Positions 17,164 through 26,917 are shown, numbered from the stretch's first letter. The stretch: DNA of 64,000 bases from Hungatella sp. UBA5385 (GCA_002409995.1 DHOR01000028.1:1-64000); one strand, 5' to 3'. The notes: generated by a model from the letters alone, not told the origin. A program made the numbers and translations.

Positions 17164-17211
17164 CAGCCGGATTATGACGAAGGTAGATGAAAAGCAGTCA
17201 TAATCCGGCTG
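17164..17211 (+). promoter_or_regulatory. intercistronic hairpin between binding protein and permease genes
   Basis: A perfect 15-bp stem (17164-17178 with 17197-17211) around an 18-nt loop, without a T-run. It probably stabilises the upstream binding-protein mRNA or limits read-through, a usual way to make more binding protein than permease. The second liv operon has a hairpin in the same place. Confidence 0.7.
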
Positions 17212-17234
17212 TTACAAAAAGGAGGCATGTTTAG

Positions 17235-18113
17235 GTGATTGAACAGGTTATCATAAACGGACTTATGATCGGCGGGGTATATTCGTTAATTGCAGTAGGG
17301 TTGACAATGATTCATGGAGTTATGAAGATTATTAACTTTGCCCAGGGTGATTTCTTAATGGTGGGAATGTATGCAACTGTAATGCTATATTCCTTTCTTC
17401 AGCCCGGGACAGCCCCTTACATTCTTATTCTTCCTGTAGCCGTTTTAATGTTTATGTTTGGCATGGTTATATTTAAGACAACCATCACACGGGTTATAGG
17501 CAAGGGAGACAGTAACTATATTCTTCTTACTCTTGGTTTGTCTTATTTGCTTCAGAATGGAGCCCAGCTGATATTCGGTCCTTCTTATATCAGCTTACCC
17601 GTATCCAATGAGTTGAAATTTGCCACAATTCAGTTGGGTGAGAATTATATATCTATACCCAGGTTAATAGCATTTGCAGCAGCACTTACGCTGGTTGTTA
17701 TTATGAATTTCTTTTTAACAAAAACTGATATGGGAAGGGCTATGCGTTCAACAGCGGAAAATAATACCATTGCAACAGGGCTTGGTGTTAATGTTAAGAA
17801 GGTTTATATTATTGCATTTGGTTTAGGCACTGTGTTTGCGGGTATCTCAGGACTGCTTCTAACTCCTATCTTCTTTATCTATCCTCTGGCGGGGGCGCCA
17901 TTTTCCTCCATTGCCATGACTGTATGTGTGCTTGGTGCTTTGGGAAATATAAAAGGAGCAATGGTTGGAGGATTATTGATCGGATTGGTTGAGTCTTTTG
18001 TCAGTGGCTATGTGAATCTGGAGATGGCAAAGGTTGCAATTGATTTAACACTGCTGATGGTGTTGATGTTTAAGCCCTATGGGTTGTTTGGAGGAGGTGC
18101 CAGAAAAGCATGA
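17235..18113 (+). CDS. liv-type ABC transporter permease (LivH-like)
   Basis: A 292-residue inner permease with about eight membrane segments and the LivH hallmarks MIHGVMKIINFAQGDF, MGRAMRSTAENN and, near the end, GALGNIKGAMVGGLLIGLVES. It works with the LivM-like protein encoded next to it. Start is GTG at 17235, 10 nt after GGAGG; the ATG at 17227 is out of frame and stops at once. The next gene overlaps its stop by 4 bp. Confidence 0.92.
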   Translation: MIEQVIINGLMIGGVYSLIAVGLTMIHGVMKIINFAQGDFLMVGMYATVMLYSFLQPGTAPYILILPVAVLMFMFGMVIFKTTITRVIGKGDSNYILLTLGLSYLLQNGAQLIFGPSYISLPVSNELKFATIQLGENYISIPRLIAFAAALTLVVIMNFFLTKTDMGRAMRSTAENNTIATGLGVNVKKVYIIAFGLGTVFAGISGLLLTPIFFIYPLAGAPFSSIAMTVCVLGALGNIKGAMVGGLLIGLVESFVSGYVNLEMAKVAIDLTLLMVLMFKPYGLFGGGARKA

Positions 18114-19102
18114 ATAAGAGCTTGAATCTGTCAGGATATGTAAAACGGTATTTTCCAGTTATTGCTTTTATAGCAGCCTGTGCACTTGTTCCCTTATTTA
18201 TTAAAAAAAGTTATATACAAAGAGTATTTATTGAGGTCTTTTTCTTTGCTGCAATGGGAAGCGCTTGGAATATTCTTGGCGGTTTTGCAAAACAAACATC
18301 ATGGGCATCACCTGCATTTTTCTGTATAGGCGCCTATTCTGCACTGCTGATGGATAAGAATTTTGGATTGTCACCCTGGATCAGTATTATTCTTGGGATT
18401 ATATTAGCAGGGGTACTTGCAATTGTAATTGGTTTACCCACTCTGAAACTAAGGGGTGTATTCTTTTCCATAGCCACAATTTCCTGTACTTCCATTGTCA
18501 GACAGATTTTATTTAATACGCCGAATCTTACAGGGGGGGCTCAGGGATTAACACTGAAGATGAGTTCCGGTAATGATCTTTGGAGGTTGAGATTTGATTC
18601 GGAAATACCGTTTTTCTACATATCGTTAATCTGGATGATGCTTGTTGTATTGATTGCTGCGATGTTAAGCAAAAGTAGACTTGGCTGGTATTTAAAAGCA
18701 ATCCGGGAAGATGAGGACGCAGCCCAATCTCTTGGCATACGAACCTACCATATGAAATTAAGAGCTTTTGTAATCAGCGCAATGCTTCTGGCTGTTACCG
18801 GCGCATTTTACTCATTTAAAATCGGGTATATTGATCCCAACTCATCAGCTTCCCATGATCTGGCAGTGCGTATTGCAGTAACAGCAATTTTAGGAGGAAT
18901 GGGAACCATATGGGGACCTGTGCTTGGGGCATTTATCTGTGTTCCCATGCTGGAAATCTCCAACTATTACCTCAGTGATTTTGGAGGAGGAGGAGCCGGA
19001 TTTGCAATTTACGGTCTGGCAATGGTGCTGGTGGTGCTGCTCAGACCCAATGGAATCATCTCATTATTTCAAAAAAAGAAAGCAGGTGGAGCCAATGGCT
19101 GA
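18110..19102 (+). CDS. liv-type ABC transporter permease (LivM-like)
   Basis: A 330-residue permease. The family signature GSAWNILGGFAKQTSWASPAF and the cytoplasmic loop KAIREDEDAAQSLGI that contacts the ATPase are present, as is AILGGMGTIWGPVLGAF. It begins in an ATGA overlap with the LivH-like gene and ends inside the ATPase gene by 8 bp, so the operon is tightly coupled. Confidence 0.92.
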   Translation: MNKSLNLSGYVKRYFPVIAFIAACALVPLFIKKSYIQRVFIEVFFFAAMGSAWNILGGFAKQTSWASPAFFCIGAYSALLMDKNFGLSPWISIILGIILAGVLAIVIGLPTLKLRGVFFSIATISCTSIVRQILFNTPNLTGGAQGLTLKMSSGNDLWRLRFDSEIPFFYISLIWMMLVVLIAAMLSKSRLGWYLKAIREDEDAAQSLGIRTYHMKLRAFVISAMLLAVTGAFYSFKIGYIDPNSSASHDLAVRIAVTAILGGMGTIWGPVLGAFICVPMLEISNYYLSDFGGGGAGFAIYGLAMVLVVLLRPNGIISLFQKKKAGGANG

Positions 19103-19847
19103 AGCTTCAAAAGTGCTTCAGATTAAAGAATTAGATAAATCCTTTGGAGGAGTTCATGCCATTAATAATCTGACCTTTGATGTATACGAAGGAGAGATAT
19201 TAGGGCTGATCGGTCCCAATGGTTCAGGAAAATCAACCTGTGTGAATCTGATTACAGGAGTTTATGTTCAGGATAAGGGCGAGATTCTATTTGAAGGTGA
19301 AATAAGTTTAAAGAAACAACCCATAGAAGCCCGGGCAAAAATGGGGCTTGGCAGAACCTTTCAGACTCCAAGGCCATTTCTGGATATGACTGTGTGGGAA
19401 AGTGTATATACCATCGCACTTCTCTATAATAAAACCATGAAACAGGCAGCTGCACAGGCAGATCAGATCATAGAGATGATCGGATTTAGCAATATCGCCA
19501 ATACAGTGTGTCACAAACTTCCTATTGAAAAGAGAAAATGGCTGGATATGGCAAGAACTCTGGCAATTAATCCTAAGATTATGATGCTTGATGAGTGCCT
19601 TGCAGGTTTAAACCCTACTGAAATGGACAGCAGCATAGATTTTGTCAGAAAGTTGAACAGCCAGGGGATTACCATTGTATTTATTGAGCACGTAATGGCT
19701 GCAGTCAGCAAATTGTGTACAAGAGTTGTAGTACTTAATGAAGGAAGTCTGTTAAGCCAGGGAGACCCCAATGTAGTCATGCAGGAGGAAGAGGTTATTA
19801 AAGCCTATTTAGGGGAGGACTATGTCAATGCGTATGTTAAGGGTTGA
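19095..19847 (+). CDS. liv-type ABC transporter ATPase (LivG-like)
   Basis: A 250-residue ATPase with Walker A GPNGSGKST, the LivG-specific GRTFQTPRPF, a Walker B MMLDECLAGLNP and H-loop IEHVM. The signature motif is unusual: where most LivG proteins read LSxGQQR, this one reads LPIEKRKWLDMARTL. The start at 19095 follows AGGTGGAG; longer in-frame readings would run back through the permease gene in another frame. Confidence 0.9.
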   Translation: MAEASKVLQIKELDKSFGGVHAINNLTFDVYEGEILGLIGPNGSGKSTCVNLITGVYVQDKGEILFEGEISLKKQPIEARAKMGLGRTFQTPRPFLDMTVWESVYTIALLYNKTMKQAAAQADQIIEMIGFSNIANTVCHKLPIEKRKWLDMARTLAINPKIMMLDECLAGLNPTEMDSSIDFVRKLNSQGITIVFIEHVMAAVSKLCTRVVVLNEGSLLSQGDPNVVMQEEEVIKAYLGEDYVNAYVKG

Positions 19848-20538
19848 AAATGTCAGTACGGGCTATGACGATCTTAAAGTATTATTTGACGTTTCCCTGG
19901 AAATGAATGAGGGAGAGATCGTAGCCCTGGTGGGCTCCAATGGAGCAGGAAAAACCACACTTTTACGAGTGATATCGGGGGCCATTCCCATCACATCAGG
20001 TTCTGTAAAGTGGTATGATAAGGAATTGACCAAAATACCGGCTTATGAGCAGGCAGAAATGGGGATTGCTCATATTCCCCAGGGCAGGGGAATTTTAGGA
20101 ACTCTGTCTGTAAAGGACAATCTGCTGATGGGAACTTATAACAAGAGAACAAAGCCTGAGCGGGCACGGCTTCTTGCTGAGACATTGGATGCATTTCCGG
20201 TTCTGAAGGGACGCCTTAATCATCTTGCTGGAACCTTAAGCGGAGGGCAGCAGCAGATGCTGGCAATAGGAAGGGCTATGATGATGGAACCCAAGCTTCT
20301 GATTCTTGATGAGCCTTCTCTTGGCCTGGCGCCTATTGTGGTAAATGAGGTATTTGAAATCCTTCATCAGTTAAAGGAAAAAGGTGTATCAATGCTGTTA
20401 ATAGAGCAGAATCTGGTGAAGGCGCTGGAACTTGCAACAAGAGGTTATGTATTGGAGACTGGACAGATTCGCATGTCAGGTGACAGTAAGGAATTGCTGA
20501 ATAATGCTGATATACGAAAGGCGTATCTGGGGATTTAA
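19822..20538 (+). CDS. liv-type ABC transporter ATPase (LivF-like)
   Basis: A 238-residue ATPase with Walker A GSNGAGKTT, IPQGRGILGTLSVKDNL, signature LSGGQQQML, Walker B LLILDEPSLGLAP and IEQNL. It pairs with the LivG-like subunit. It begins 26 bp inside the livG-like gene, behind GGGGAGGA, and is followed 19 nt after its stop by the dehydratase, which suggests one transcript for uptake and breakdown. Confidence 0.93.
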   Translation: MSMRMLRVENVSTGYDDLKVLFDVSLEMNEGEIVALVGSNGAGKTTLLRVISGAIPITSGSVKWYDKELTKIPAYEQAEMGIAHIPQGRGILGTLSVKDNLLMGTYNKRTKPERARLLAETLDAFPVLKGRLNHLAGTLSGGQQQMLAIGRAMMMEPKLLILDEPSLGLAPIVVNEVFEILHQLKEKGVSMLLIEQNLVKALELATRGYVLETGQIRMSGDSKELLNNADIRKAYLGI

Positions 20539-20557
20539 AACGAGGAGGGAAAGTAAT

Positions 20558-22222
20558 ATGATCAGACAGTGGAATGAAGAATCTTTGGATCACCGCAATG
20601 CATTATTATATGCAATGGGAATAAATGAGGAAGATGGGAAAAGACCGGTGATCGGACTGGTGAATTCCTGGAATGAGATGAATCCGGGGCATTTTCCTTT
20701 TAAAGATGTAATTGAAGAAATAAAGGAAGAGATATACAAACAAGGAGGATTAGCACTTGAACTGCCTATCAGTGGAATCTGTGACGGTATATGCTCCAAT
20801 ACTCCAGGGGACCGGTATACACTTCCTTCTAGAGATCTTGTGGCTGCAGAGGTTGAGACTGTGGCAGAACTTAATATGCTGGAGGGAATGGTGCTGCTGG
20901 CAACCTGTGATAAAGTGGTTCCAGGCATGATGATGGGAGCTTTGCGTGTAAATATCCCCACTGTTATGCTGACAGGAGGTTATATGGACCCGGGAAATTA
21001 TAAGGGGCAAATGCTGACTCTCACCCACACAAAACAGGCATATGCAGCCTACATAGGTGGGCAGATGTGCAGAGAGGATTATAAGGAGGTTGTGAAAAAT
21101 GCCTGCCCTACACCTGGAGCCTGTCCTTTTATGGGGACTGCCAATACCATGTGTGCCATGGCTGAGCTTCTTGGGTTTACACCGGGAGGAAATGCCAGTG
21201 TGAAAAGCAGATCACCACAGTGGCATGAGATGGCAAAGGAGGCAGCGGCACGAATCGTTAAAGCGGTGAAGGAAGAAGAACGGCCTCTGGATTTTGTGAA
21301 AAAAGAAAGTTTTGAAAATGTAATCCGGTATATGATGGCAACCGGCGGTTCTACAAACAGTGTTTTACATCTGCCATCTATAGCAAGACAGGCGGAAATT
21401 GAAATTCTTCCTCAGAATTTTGATGAGATCAGCAGGGAGGTTCCTGTGATCAGCGCCATTTATCCAAACCATAAGACTTATACAATGGCTGACTTTGATC
21501 TGGCAGGAGGACTTGAGGCAGTGGTATATGAGCTTCACAAGGCAGGGAAAATTGATGGAAGTGTGAGCGGTATGTTTGGTACAGTGGAAGAGAAAGCAAG
21601 GCGTGGAGGACCAAGTAAGAATCAGGCTGTGATTCGATCTGTAGATAATCCTATATATCATCAGGGAGGACTGGCAGTTCTTCATGGCAATATCGGTACT
21701 GACAGTGCAATCGTTAAATTCAGCGCTGTTGATCCCAAAGCCTGGAAGTTTACGGGTCCTGCCAGAGTCTATGATTCACAGGATGAGGCATGGCAGGCGG
21801 TTCTCCATGATGAAATAGCAGAAGGAGATGTGGTAGTAATCAGGTATGAGGGACCCAAGGGGTCTCCGGGTATGCCACATATGGAAACCTTTATGGCTGC
21901 AGTTCTTGGTAAAGGACTTGGGACAAAGCTGGCACTTGTTTCTGACGGAAGGTTTTCAGGAGCAACAGGAGGTCTTGCAATCGGTCATGTAAGTCCTGAG
22001 GCTTATGATGGAGGGATGCTGGCAATTATACAGGATGGGGATATTATACATATTGATATAGAAGCCAGAACTTTGAATGCAGAACTGTCACAAGAGGAAA
22101 TAAATAGACGTTTTGAAGACTGGAAGCCTGTGAAAAAGGCTGCAAAAGGCTGGTTAGGACATTATAGAAAGAATACTACGTCTGCTCACCAGGGGGCTAC
22201 CATGTTCTGGGATTGTGACTGA
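20558..22222 (+). CDS. IlvD/Edd-family dehydratase
   Basis: A 554-residue iron-sulfur dehydratase that would remove water from a 2,3-dihydroxy acid or sugar acid to give a 2-keto acid. Conserved elements are NEMNPGHF (like VPGH of bacterial dihydroxyacid dehydratases), the cluster cysteine in CDKVVPGM, CPTPGACPFMGTANTM with a second ligand cysteine, and the C-terminal SDGRFSGATGGLAIGHVSPEA. The start at 20558 follows GAGGAGGGA; an earlier in-frame codon lies within livF. Being co-transcribed with a transporter and an alcohol dehydrogenase, and without ilv genes nearby, it is more likely catabolic than a valine/isoleucine biosynthetic IlvD. Substrate unknown. Confidence 0.88.
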   Translation: MIRQWNEESLDHRNALLYAMGINEEDGKRPVIGLVNSWNEMNPGHFPFKDVIEEIKEEIYKQGGLALELPISGICDGICSNTPGDRYTLPSRDLVAAEVETVAELNMLEGMVLLATCDKVVPGMMMGALRVNIPTVMLTGGYMDPGNYKGQMLTLTHTKQAYAAYIGGQMCREDYKEVVKNACPTPGACPFMGTANTMCAMAELLGFTPGGNASVKSRSPQWHEMAKEAAARIVKAVKEEERPLDFVKKESFENVIRYMMATGGSTNSVLHLPSIARQAEIEILPQNFDEISREVPVISAIYPNHKTYTMADFDLAGGLEAVVYELHKAGKIDGSVSGMFGTVEEKARRGGPSKNQAVIRSVDNPIYHQGGLAVLHGNIGTDSAIVKFSAVDPKAWKFTGPARVYDSQDEAWQAVLHDEIAEGDVVVIRYEGPKGSPGMPHMETFMAAVLGKGLGTKLALVSDGRFSGATGGLAIGHVSPEAYDGGMLAIIQDGDIIHIDIEARTLNAELSQEEINRRFEDWKPVKKAAKGWLGHYRKNTTSAHQGATMFWDCD

Positions 22223-22236
22223 GAAGGGAAAATAAA

Positions 22237-23382
22237 ATGTTTGAATTTGTCAATAACAGAAGACTGATATACGGGAATGAGAAGATCTATGAGATCACCG
22301 GTATTTTGCAGTGGCACTGCTGTAAAAAAGCATTTCTTGCAGTGTATGATTGTGAGGCTGAAGCTGTAAGAAGCATTACTAAGAAATTGCAGGACATCAA
22401 AATTGATGTGGTTTTATATGACCAGATCAAGGGGGAACCGGACTTAGAGGTTATTAATGGTGCAAGGGATCTGTATCTGAAAGAAAAATGTGATTGTATG
22501 ATTGCAATTGGAGGAGGCAGTGTTATTGATACAGCCAAAGCAGCCAATATGCTGGTTGCAAACGGAGGCAATGTTGAAGAGTATCAGATGGAGGGACGTA
22601 AAGTAACAAAAAACTCATCACTTTTTATTGCTGTACCTACAACTGCAGGAACAGGGGCGGAAGCTACGAAAACCAGCGTTGTCACCAACAATCAGAATGG
22701 TCTTAAAAAAAGCTTGTATCATTCCAGCATGATAGCGGATATTGTGATTCTGGACCCTTCTCTTACCGTGCAACTGCCTTCCGGCCTTACAGCAGCTACA
22801 GGAATGGACGCATTAAGCCATGGGATAGAATCTTATGTTTCTTTAAATGCAACTGTATTATCTCAGATGTACAGCTTAAAAGCAATTCAGCTTGTTAATG
22901 AAAATCTTTTAACCGCAGTCAATGAGCCTGAAAATATATTAGCACGGGGCAATATGCTTTTGGCAAGTTATTTTGGAGGATGTGCAATATCTGCGGGAAT
23001 TGGAATTGCTCATATTATGGCACAGCCGCTGGGGGCTATGTTTCATATCCCTCATGGAGATGCCTGCTCCATCTTTCTTCCTGCCTCAATGGAGTTAAAC
23101 ATGGCTGATGCATATGAGAAATATGCTGTTATTGCAGAGGTAATGGGAGTTTTAGATTCCTCTGTAAGTTCTCTTGAAAATGGAATGAATGCTATTAAAC
23201 GTGTAGAAGAACTGCGCAGCCAGATTCATGCACCTGAGCATCTCGCTGATTTCTCAGGCGTGAAACAGGCGGATGCTGTAACTATTCTGGATATTGTGAA
23301 AAGGACAACAGGACATATTACCTGTAATCCCAGATTGTTAGATGATGATCTGATTCTGACAATGTATGAAAAGTGTTTGTAA
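22237..23382 (+). CDS. iron-containing alcohol dehydrogenase
   Basis: A 381-residue group III alcohol dehydrogenase. The NAD(P)-binding GGGSVIDTAKA is followed by metal-ligand stretches ATGMDALSHGIESY (Asp, His) and HIMAQPLGAMFHIPHGDAC (His, His). It lies 14 nt after the dehydratase stop and probably oxidises or reduces an alcohol or aldehyde intermediate of the same pathway. The preference for alcohol, aldehyde or hydroxy acid cannot be told from sequence. Confidence 0.92.
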   Translation: MFEFVNNRRLIYGNEKIYEITGILQWHCCKKAFLAVYDCEAEAVRSITKKLQDIKIDVVLYDQIKGEPDLEVINGARDLYLKEKCDCMIAIGGGSVIDTAKAANMLVANGGNVEEYQMEGRKVTKNSSLFIAVPTTAGTGAEATKTSVVTNNQNGLKKSLYHSSMIADIVILDPSLTVQLPSGLTAATGMDALSHGIESYVSLNATVLSQMYSLKAIQLVNENLLTAVNEPENILARGNMLLASYFGGCAISAGIGIAHIMAQPLGAMFHIPHGDACSIFLPASMELNMADAYEKYAVIAEVMGVLDSSVSSLENGMNAIKRVEELRSQIHAPEHLADFSGVKQADAVTILDIVKRTTGHITCNPRLLDDDLILTMYEKCL

Positions 23383-23485
23383 TACTCAGCATCCGGCAGT
23401 ATACGTAATGACTGTTATTATTGTAATTTCTGGGAATAAATGGTATTATTAACTAACTATTACATATGAGATCAGGGAGTGTAGA

Positions 23486-24580
23486 ATGGGACATCAACGG
23501 ACAAAAATGTTCCGATATGAACAAGTTTTTTATGAATTAAAAGAAAAAATTTCAAATAATGAATACGCAGAAGGTGCATATCTTCCTTCGGAACATGAGA
23601 TAGGTATTCTTTATGATGTAGACAGATCTACGGTGAGAAGGGCTCTGCAGATGCTTGTGGAACAGGGACTTGTGGAAAAACAGGCAGGAAAAGGGAGTCG
23701 TGTGGCAGCGAAAGAGAATGCCAAAAGTCTTTTGGAATCAAAGGTTGACAATAAACAAATTGCCTTTTTGTTGCCCAAAGGAACACATAATAATGATCGA
23801 ATCACCCAGCCTTTTTATTCTGAAATTTTCTATACCATAGAGGCTGACTGTCAGAAGAAAGGCTTCAGCACCATTTATTCAACTTTGAATACAAAAGAGG
23901 ATTTTCAGCAATTTTTAAGAAGCAGTGAATGTGATGGTATTATTTTTGTAAGTAATATTGCAGAAGATATACTGGATATGGCAATAGAGCGGAAGATACC
24001 ATCAGTTTTAGTAAACAGTACCTATGAAAGAATGGTGTCAGTTATATCAGATGGATTTAACGGTACTTATGCTGCCTGTAAGCATTTGATTGAATATGGG
24101 CATCGGAATATAGGAGTAATCAAAGGAGTAGAAGCCTATTGTACAACCAAGGATCGACTGAATGGCTGTATTGTTGCCCTTCATGAGGCTGGGCTGGAAT
24201 TAAAGCCGGAGTATATTCTTCAGGGAGACTGGGATTATGAAAGCGGTTATGAAGCTGTTAAAAACATGCTGAATAGCGGCACAGATTACCCCACTGCTTT
24301 AATTGCTTTTAATGATCACCTTGCAATGGGAGCCATGTATGCAATTGTAGAGGCAGGGTTGTCTGTTCCTGCTGACATTAGTGTAGTGGGCTTTGACAAT
24401 ATGAAGGAAGCCGGATACAGTATCCCAGGTTTGACTACTGTCCATTCTCAGGCACAGATAGTGTCTCATGTTGCAGCTCAAGCTTTATTCAGGCAGTTAG
24501 AAGGAGACGTTCTATATCCAACAAAAATAATAACACCGGTTCATTTGGTGAAGCGGTCAAGCGTAAGCTGCAGGAAATAG
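23486..24580 (+). CDS. GntR-LacI hybrid transcriptional repressor (AraR-like)
   Basis: A 364-residue regulator with a GntR winged helix (residues about 8-78: YLPSEHEIGILYDVDRSTVRRAL) joined to a LacI/periplasmic-binding-type ligand domain (about 90-360: IAFLLPKGTHNND, then VVGFDNMKEAGYSIPGLTTV). This architecture is that of AraR of Bacillus, which is released from DNA by a sugar. Placed just after the transporter-dehydratase-dehydrogenase run, it is the likely regulator of that operon. A GTATAC-like promoter region may lie upstream, but no operator is certain. Confidence 0.9.
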   Translation: MGHQRTKMFRYEQVFYELKEKISNNEYAEGAYLPSEHEIGILYDVDRSTVRRALQMLVEQGLVEKQAGKGSRVAAKENAKSLLESKVDNKQIAFLLPKGTHNNDRITQPFYSEIFYTIEADCQKKGFSTIYSTLNTKEDFQQFLRSSECDGIIFVSNIAEDILDMAIERKIPSVLVNSTYERMVSVISDGFNGTYAACKHLIEYGHRNIGVIKGVEAYCTTKDRLNGCIVALHEAGLELKPEYILQGDWDYESGYEAVKNMLNSGTDYPTALIAFNDHLAMGAMYAIVEAGLSVPADISVVGFDNMKEAGYSIPGLTTVHSQAQIVSHVAAQALFRQLEGDVLYPTKIITPVHLVKRSSVSCRK

Positions 24581-24706
24581 TCACCTACCGGTTGAATGCT
24601 TCCAAAACTTCAGTACAATATACATATTTTGATAAAGACCGTTTAGGGTGGAAGGAAACTGTATCGTGAATATAGTTGGAGGATTTTACATTTTAATATC
24701 ATAAAT

Positions 24707-24739
24707 AATACGCCCCGCTGGTTATTGCCGGGGCGTATT
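24707..24739. repeat. perfect palindromic hairpin, AATACGC arms
   Basis: An 11-bp perfect stem, AATACGCCCCG (24707-24717) with CGGGGCGTATT (24729-24739). No T-run follows on the plus strand. It sits between the repressor and the flavoprotein gene and probably ends or processes the repressor mRNA. Confidence 0.6.
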
Positions 24740-24766
24740 CAGGATGAAAGGGGATTAATACATACA

Positions 24767-26788
24767 ATGGTAATGGAGAGATTTCAGGAAAAGGTACGTT
24801 TTTACAAACTAAATACAGTGATAGTAGGAACCGGTGCAGCAGGATTTAATGCAGCAGATGAGCTATGGTCCATGGGCCAGCAGGAGATCGCCATAGTAAC
24901 TGATCATATCAATGCGGGCACTTCCCGAAACACAGGCTCTGATAAACAGACCTATTACAAGCTAACCTTAGCAGGAGAAGATCAGGATAGCATAATGGAA
25001 ATGACTCAGACCTTATTTTCAGGACAGTGTGTAGACGGTGATCTGGCTCTTTGTGAAGCAGCCCTATCTCCTCAGTGTTTCTTCAAGCTGGTTCATTTAG
25101 GCGTCCCCTTCCCACACAACCGGTGGGGAGAATACATTGGCTACAAAACCGATCACGACCCAAGAAGCCGTGCCACCAGCGTAGGCCCTTACACATCCAA
25201 ATATATGACAGAATGTCTGGAACGGTCAGTCCTGGAAAAAGGAATTCCAATTTTTGATAAAACACAAGTGATCAGCATTCTCTCAGATGGAGAAAAAGCT
25301 TATGGTTTACTATGCCTTGACCTGGATCATGCAGCAGAAGAGGAAGACCGTTTTATCCTTTTCGCCTGTGAAAACATCATCTATGCAACCGGTGGTCCAG
25401 CCGGAATGTATGCAGACAGTGTCTATCCACACGGTCATTACGGAGCCAGTGGAATCGCCTTTGAAGCAGGAGTACAGGGGAAAAACCTGACAGAATGGCA
25501 ATATGGAATGGCATCAGTCCGTCCAAGATGGAATGTATCAGGCACCTATATGCAGGTCCTCCCCCGTTTTTATTCCACAGATGAACAAGGCGGAGATGAA
25601 AGAGATTTCCTTTCAGATTTCTTCACCGATCCCTATGAAATGATGAGCAAGGTATTCCTAAAGGGATATCAGTGGCCCTTTGATGTCCGCAAGGTACAGG
25701 GGGGCAGTTCCATCATAGATATTTTAGTATATATGGAACGCAGCAAAGGCCGCAGAATCTATCTGGACTACAGGAAAAACCCTGTAGATTCTATAGCATT
25801 TGAAAAACTGGATCAGGAAGCCTATGAATACTTAGCCCGTGCAGAAGCCTGCTTTGGAACCCCAATTGAACGTTTGAAACATATGAATGGTCCAGCAGTT
25901 GACTTTTATAAAGAAAAGGGAGTGGATCTTGAAAAAGAGCCTTTGGAGATTGCATTATGTGCACAGCATAATAATGGCGGTCTAGCTATTGATTCCTGGT
26001 GGCAGACCAATGTAGAGGGCTTTTTCGCTGTAGGTGAGGTCAGTGCAAGTCATGGAGTTTATCGTCCTGGAGGCAGTGCCTTAAATGCAGGGCAGGCAGG
26101 TTCGGCAAGAGCAGCGAAGTACATCGCAGTGCGAAGACAGGGACAGCCGGAAGTTGGAGATGATTTTGTGGGATTGGCAGAGGAGGCGCTTGGAAAAGCT
26201 GAGAAATTAGCGGGAGAGGTATTAGGGAGTGACGGAATAGATAGGATAGTTGAAGTGGATAAAAGGGTAATAGTGGAAAAGAATGATGAAACATCTGAAA
26301 ATAGTCGTATTCCAGTGCAGAAATTATGGGATCAGGCAGCCCTTCGAATGAGTCATTTTGGTGCAGCCATCCGAAACATCGATCAAATCGCTATCGCTAT
26401 CCAGGAGATTGAAAACGAGATACAATCCTTTGAGCATCTGGTTCAGGCGGAAACAGCGGGAGAATTATGGAAGGTTTTCCGTTTAAAAGATATTCTTCTC
26501 AGCCAGTATGTTTATCTATCAGCGATGAAAGATTACATCCAGGAAGGCGGAAAGAGCCGAGGAAGTGCTCTATACACAGATTCAACCGGTCAAAAACCAG
26601 ATGAGCGTCTTACAGAGGAATTTTCCTTCTGTCTGGATGATGGCAGCCGGGGAGATATGGTACAAGAAGCTGTTTATGGAGAATCTGGAGTAAAGTTTAA
26701 TTGGCGAAAAATCCGACCAATACCAACAGAAGATGATTTCTTTGAAAATGTATGGCGTGGATATAGACAAAATAAGAATGTATTCTGA
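24767..26788 (+). CDS. FAD-dependent oxidoreductase (fumarate-reductase/APS-reductase flavoprotein type)
   Basis: A 673-residue flavoprotein of the succinate dehydrogenase/fumarate reductase superfamily. The FAD-binding N-terminus VIVGTGAAGFNAADEL is followed by SRNTGSDKQTYYK, and the second FAD segment YRPGGSALNAGQAGSARAAKYI lies near residue 440. The C-terminal 200 residues are helical, with low-complexity charged stretches. No iron-sulfur or membrane partner is adjacent. The start at 24767 is chosen because an earlier ATG (24725) lies inside the preceding palindrome; its SD (AAAGGGG) is 13 nt away, so the next ATG (24773) is possible. The substrate is unknown; membership in the upstream carbon-acid pathway is a guess from position. 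Confidence 0.8.
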   Translation: MVMERFQEKVRFYKLNTVIVGTGAAGFNAADELWSMGQQEIAIVTDHINAGTSRNTGSDKQTYYKLTLAGEDQDSIMEMTQTLFSGQCVDGDLALCEAALSPQCFFKLVHLGVPFPHNRWGEYIGYKTDHDPRSRATSVGPYTSKYMTECLERSVLEKGIPIFDKTQVISILSDGEKAYGLLCLDLDHAAEEEDRFILFACENIIYATGGPAGMYADSVYPHGHYGASGIAFEAGVQGKNLTEWQYGMASVRPRWNVSGTYMQVLPRFYSTDEQGGDERDFLSDFFTDPYEMMSKVFLKGYQWPFDVRKVQGGSSIIDILVYMERSKGRRIYLDYRKNPVDSIAFEKLDQEAYEYLARAEACFGTPIERLKHMNGPAVDFYKEKGVDLEKEPLEIALCAQHNNGGLAIDSWWQTNVEGFFAVGEVSASHGVYRPGGSALNAGQAGSARAAKYIAVRRQGQPEVGDDFVGLAEEALGKAEKLAGEVLGSDGIDRIVEVDKRVIVEKNDETSENSRIPVQKLWDQAALRMSHFGAAIRNIDQIAIAIQEIENEIQSFEHLVQAETAGELWKVFRLKDILLSQYVYLSAMKDYIQEGGKSRGSALYTDSTGQKPDERLTEEFSFCLDDGSRGDMVQEAVYGESGVKFNWRKIRPIPTEDDFFENVWRGYRQNKNVF

Positions 26789-26849
26789 TTAAAGAGTTTT
26801 CTCTTTTTAGATCTTTTCTCTTAAACTTAACCCGCCAATAAATTCGACG

Positions 26850-26910
26850 GGAAAAAAGCGATGTCCCACCCGAAACCATGAGCAGAACCTGAGGGGCATC
26901 GCTTTTTTCC
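26850..26910. terminator. bidirectional terminator
   Basis: An 18-nt stem (26850-26867 with 26893-26910) rich in GCGATG/CATCGC at its core and A6/T6 at its base. It serves the plus-strand flavoprotein and the minus-strand citX that converge here. Confidence 0.85.
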
Positions 26911-26917
26911 TTCCCAA

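Noticed and set aside
17164..17211. Full terminator ending transcription of the first binding-protein gene
   Set aside because: There is no T-run after the stem, and permease and ATPase genes follow without another promoter that I can see; partial termination or stabilisation is more likely.
18924..19094. 57-residue N-terminal extension of the LivG-like ATPase
   Set aside because: It is the LivM-like gene read out of frame; ATG 19095 has an SD and gives the normal length.
20558..22222. Biosynthetic dihydroxyacid dehydratase (ilvD)
   Set aside because: Not excluded by sequence, but no ilvB, ilvC, ilvE or leu genes are near and the operon context is transport and oxidation, so I did not assign the symbol.
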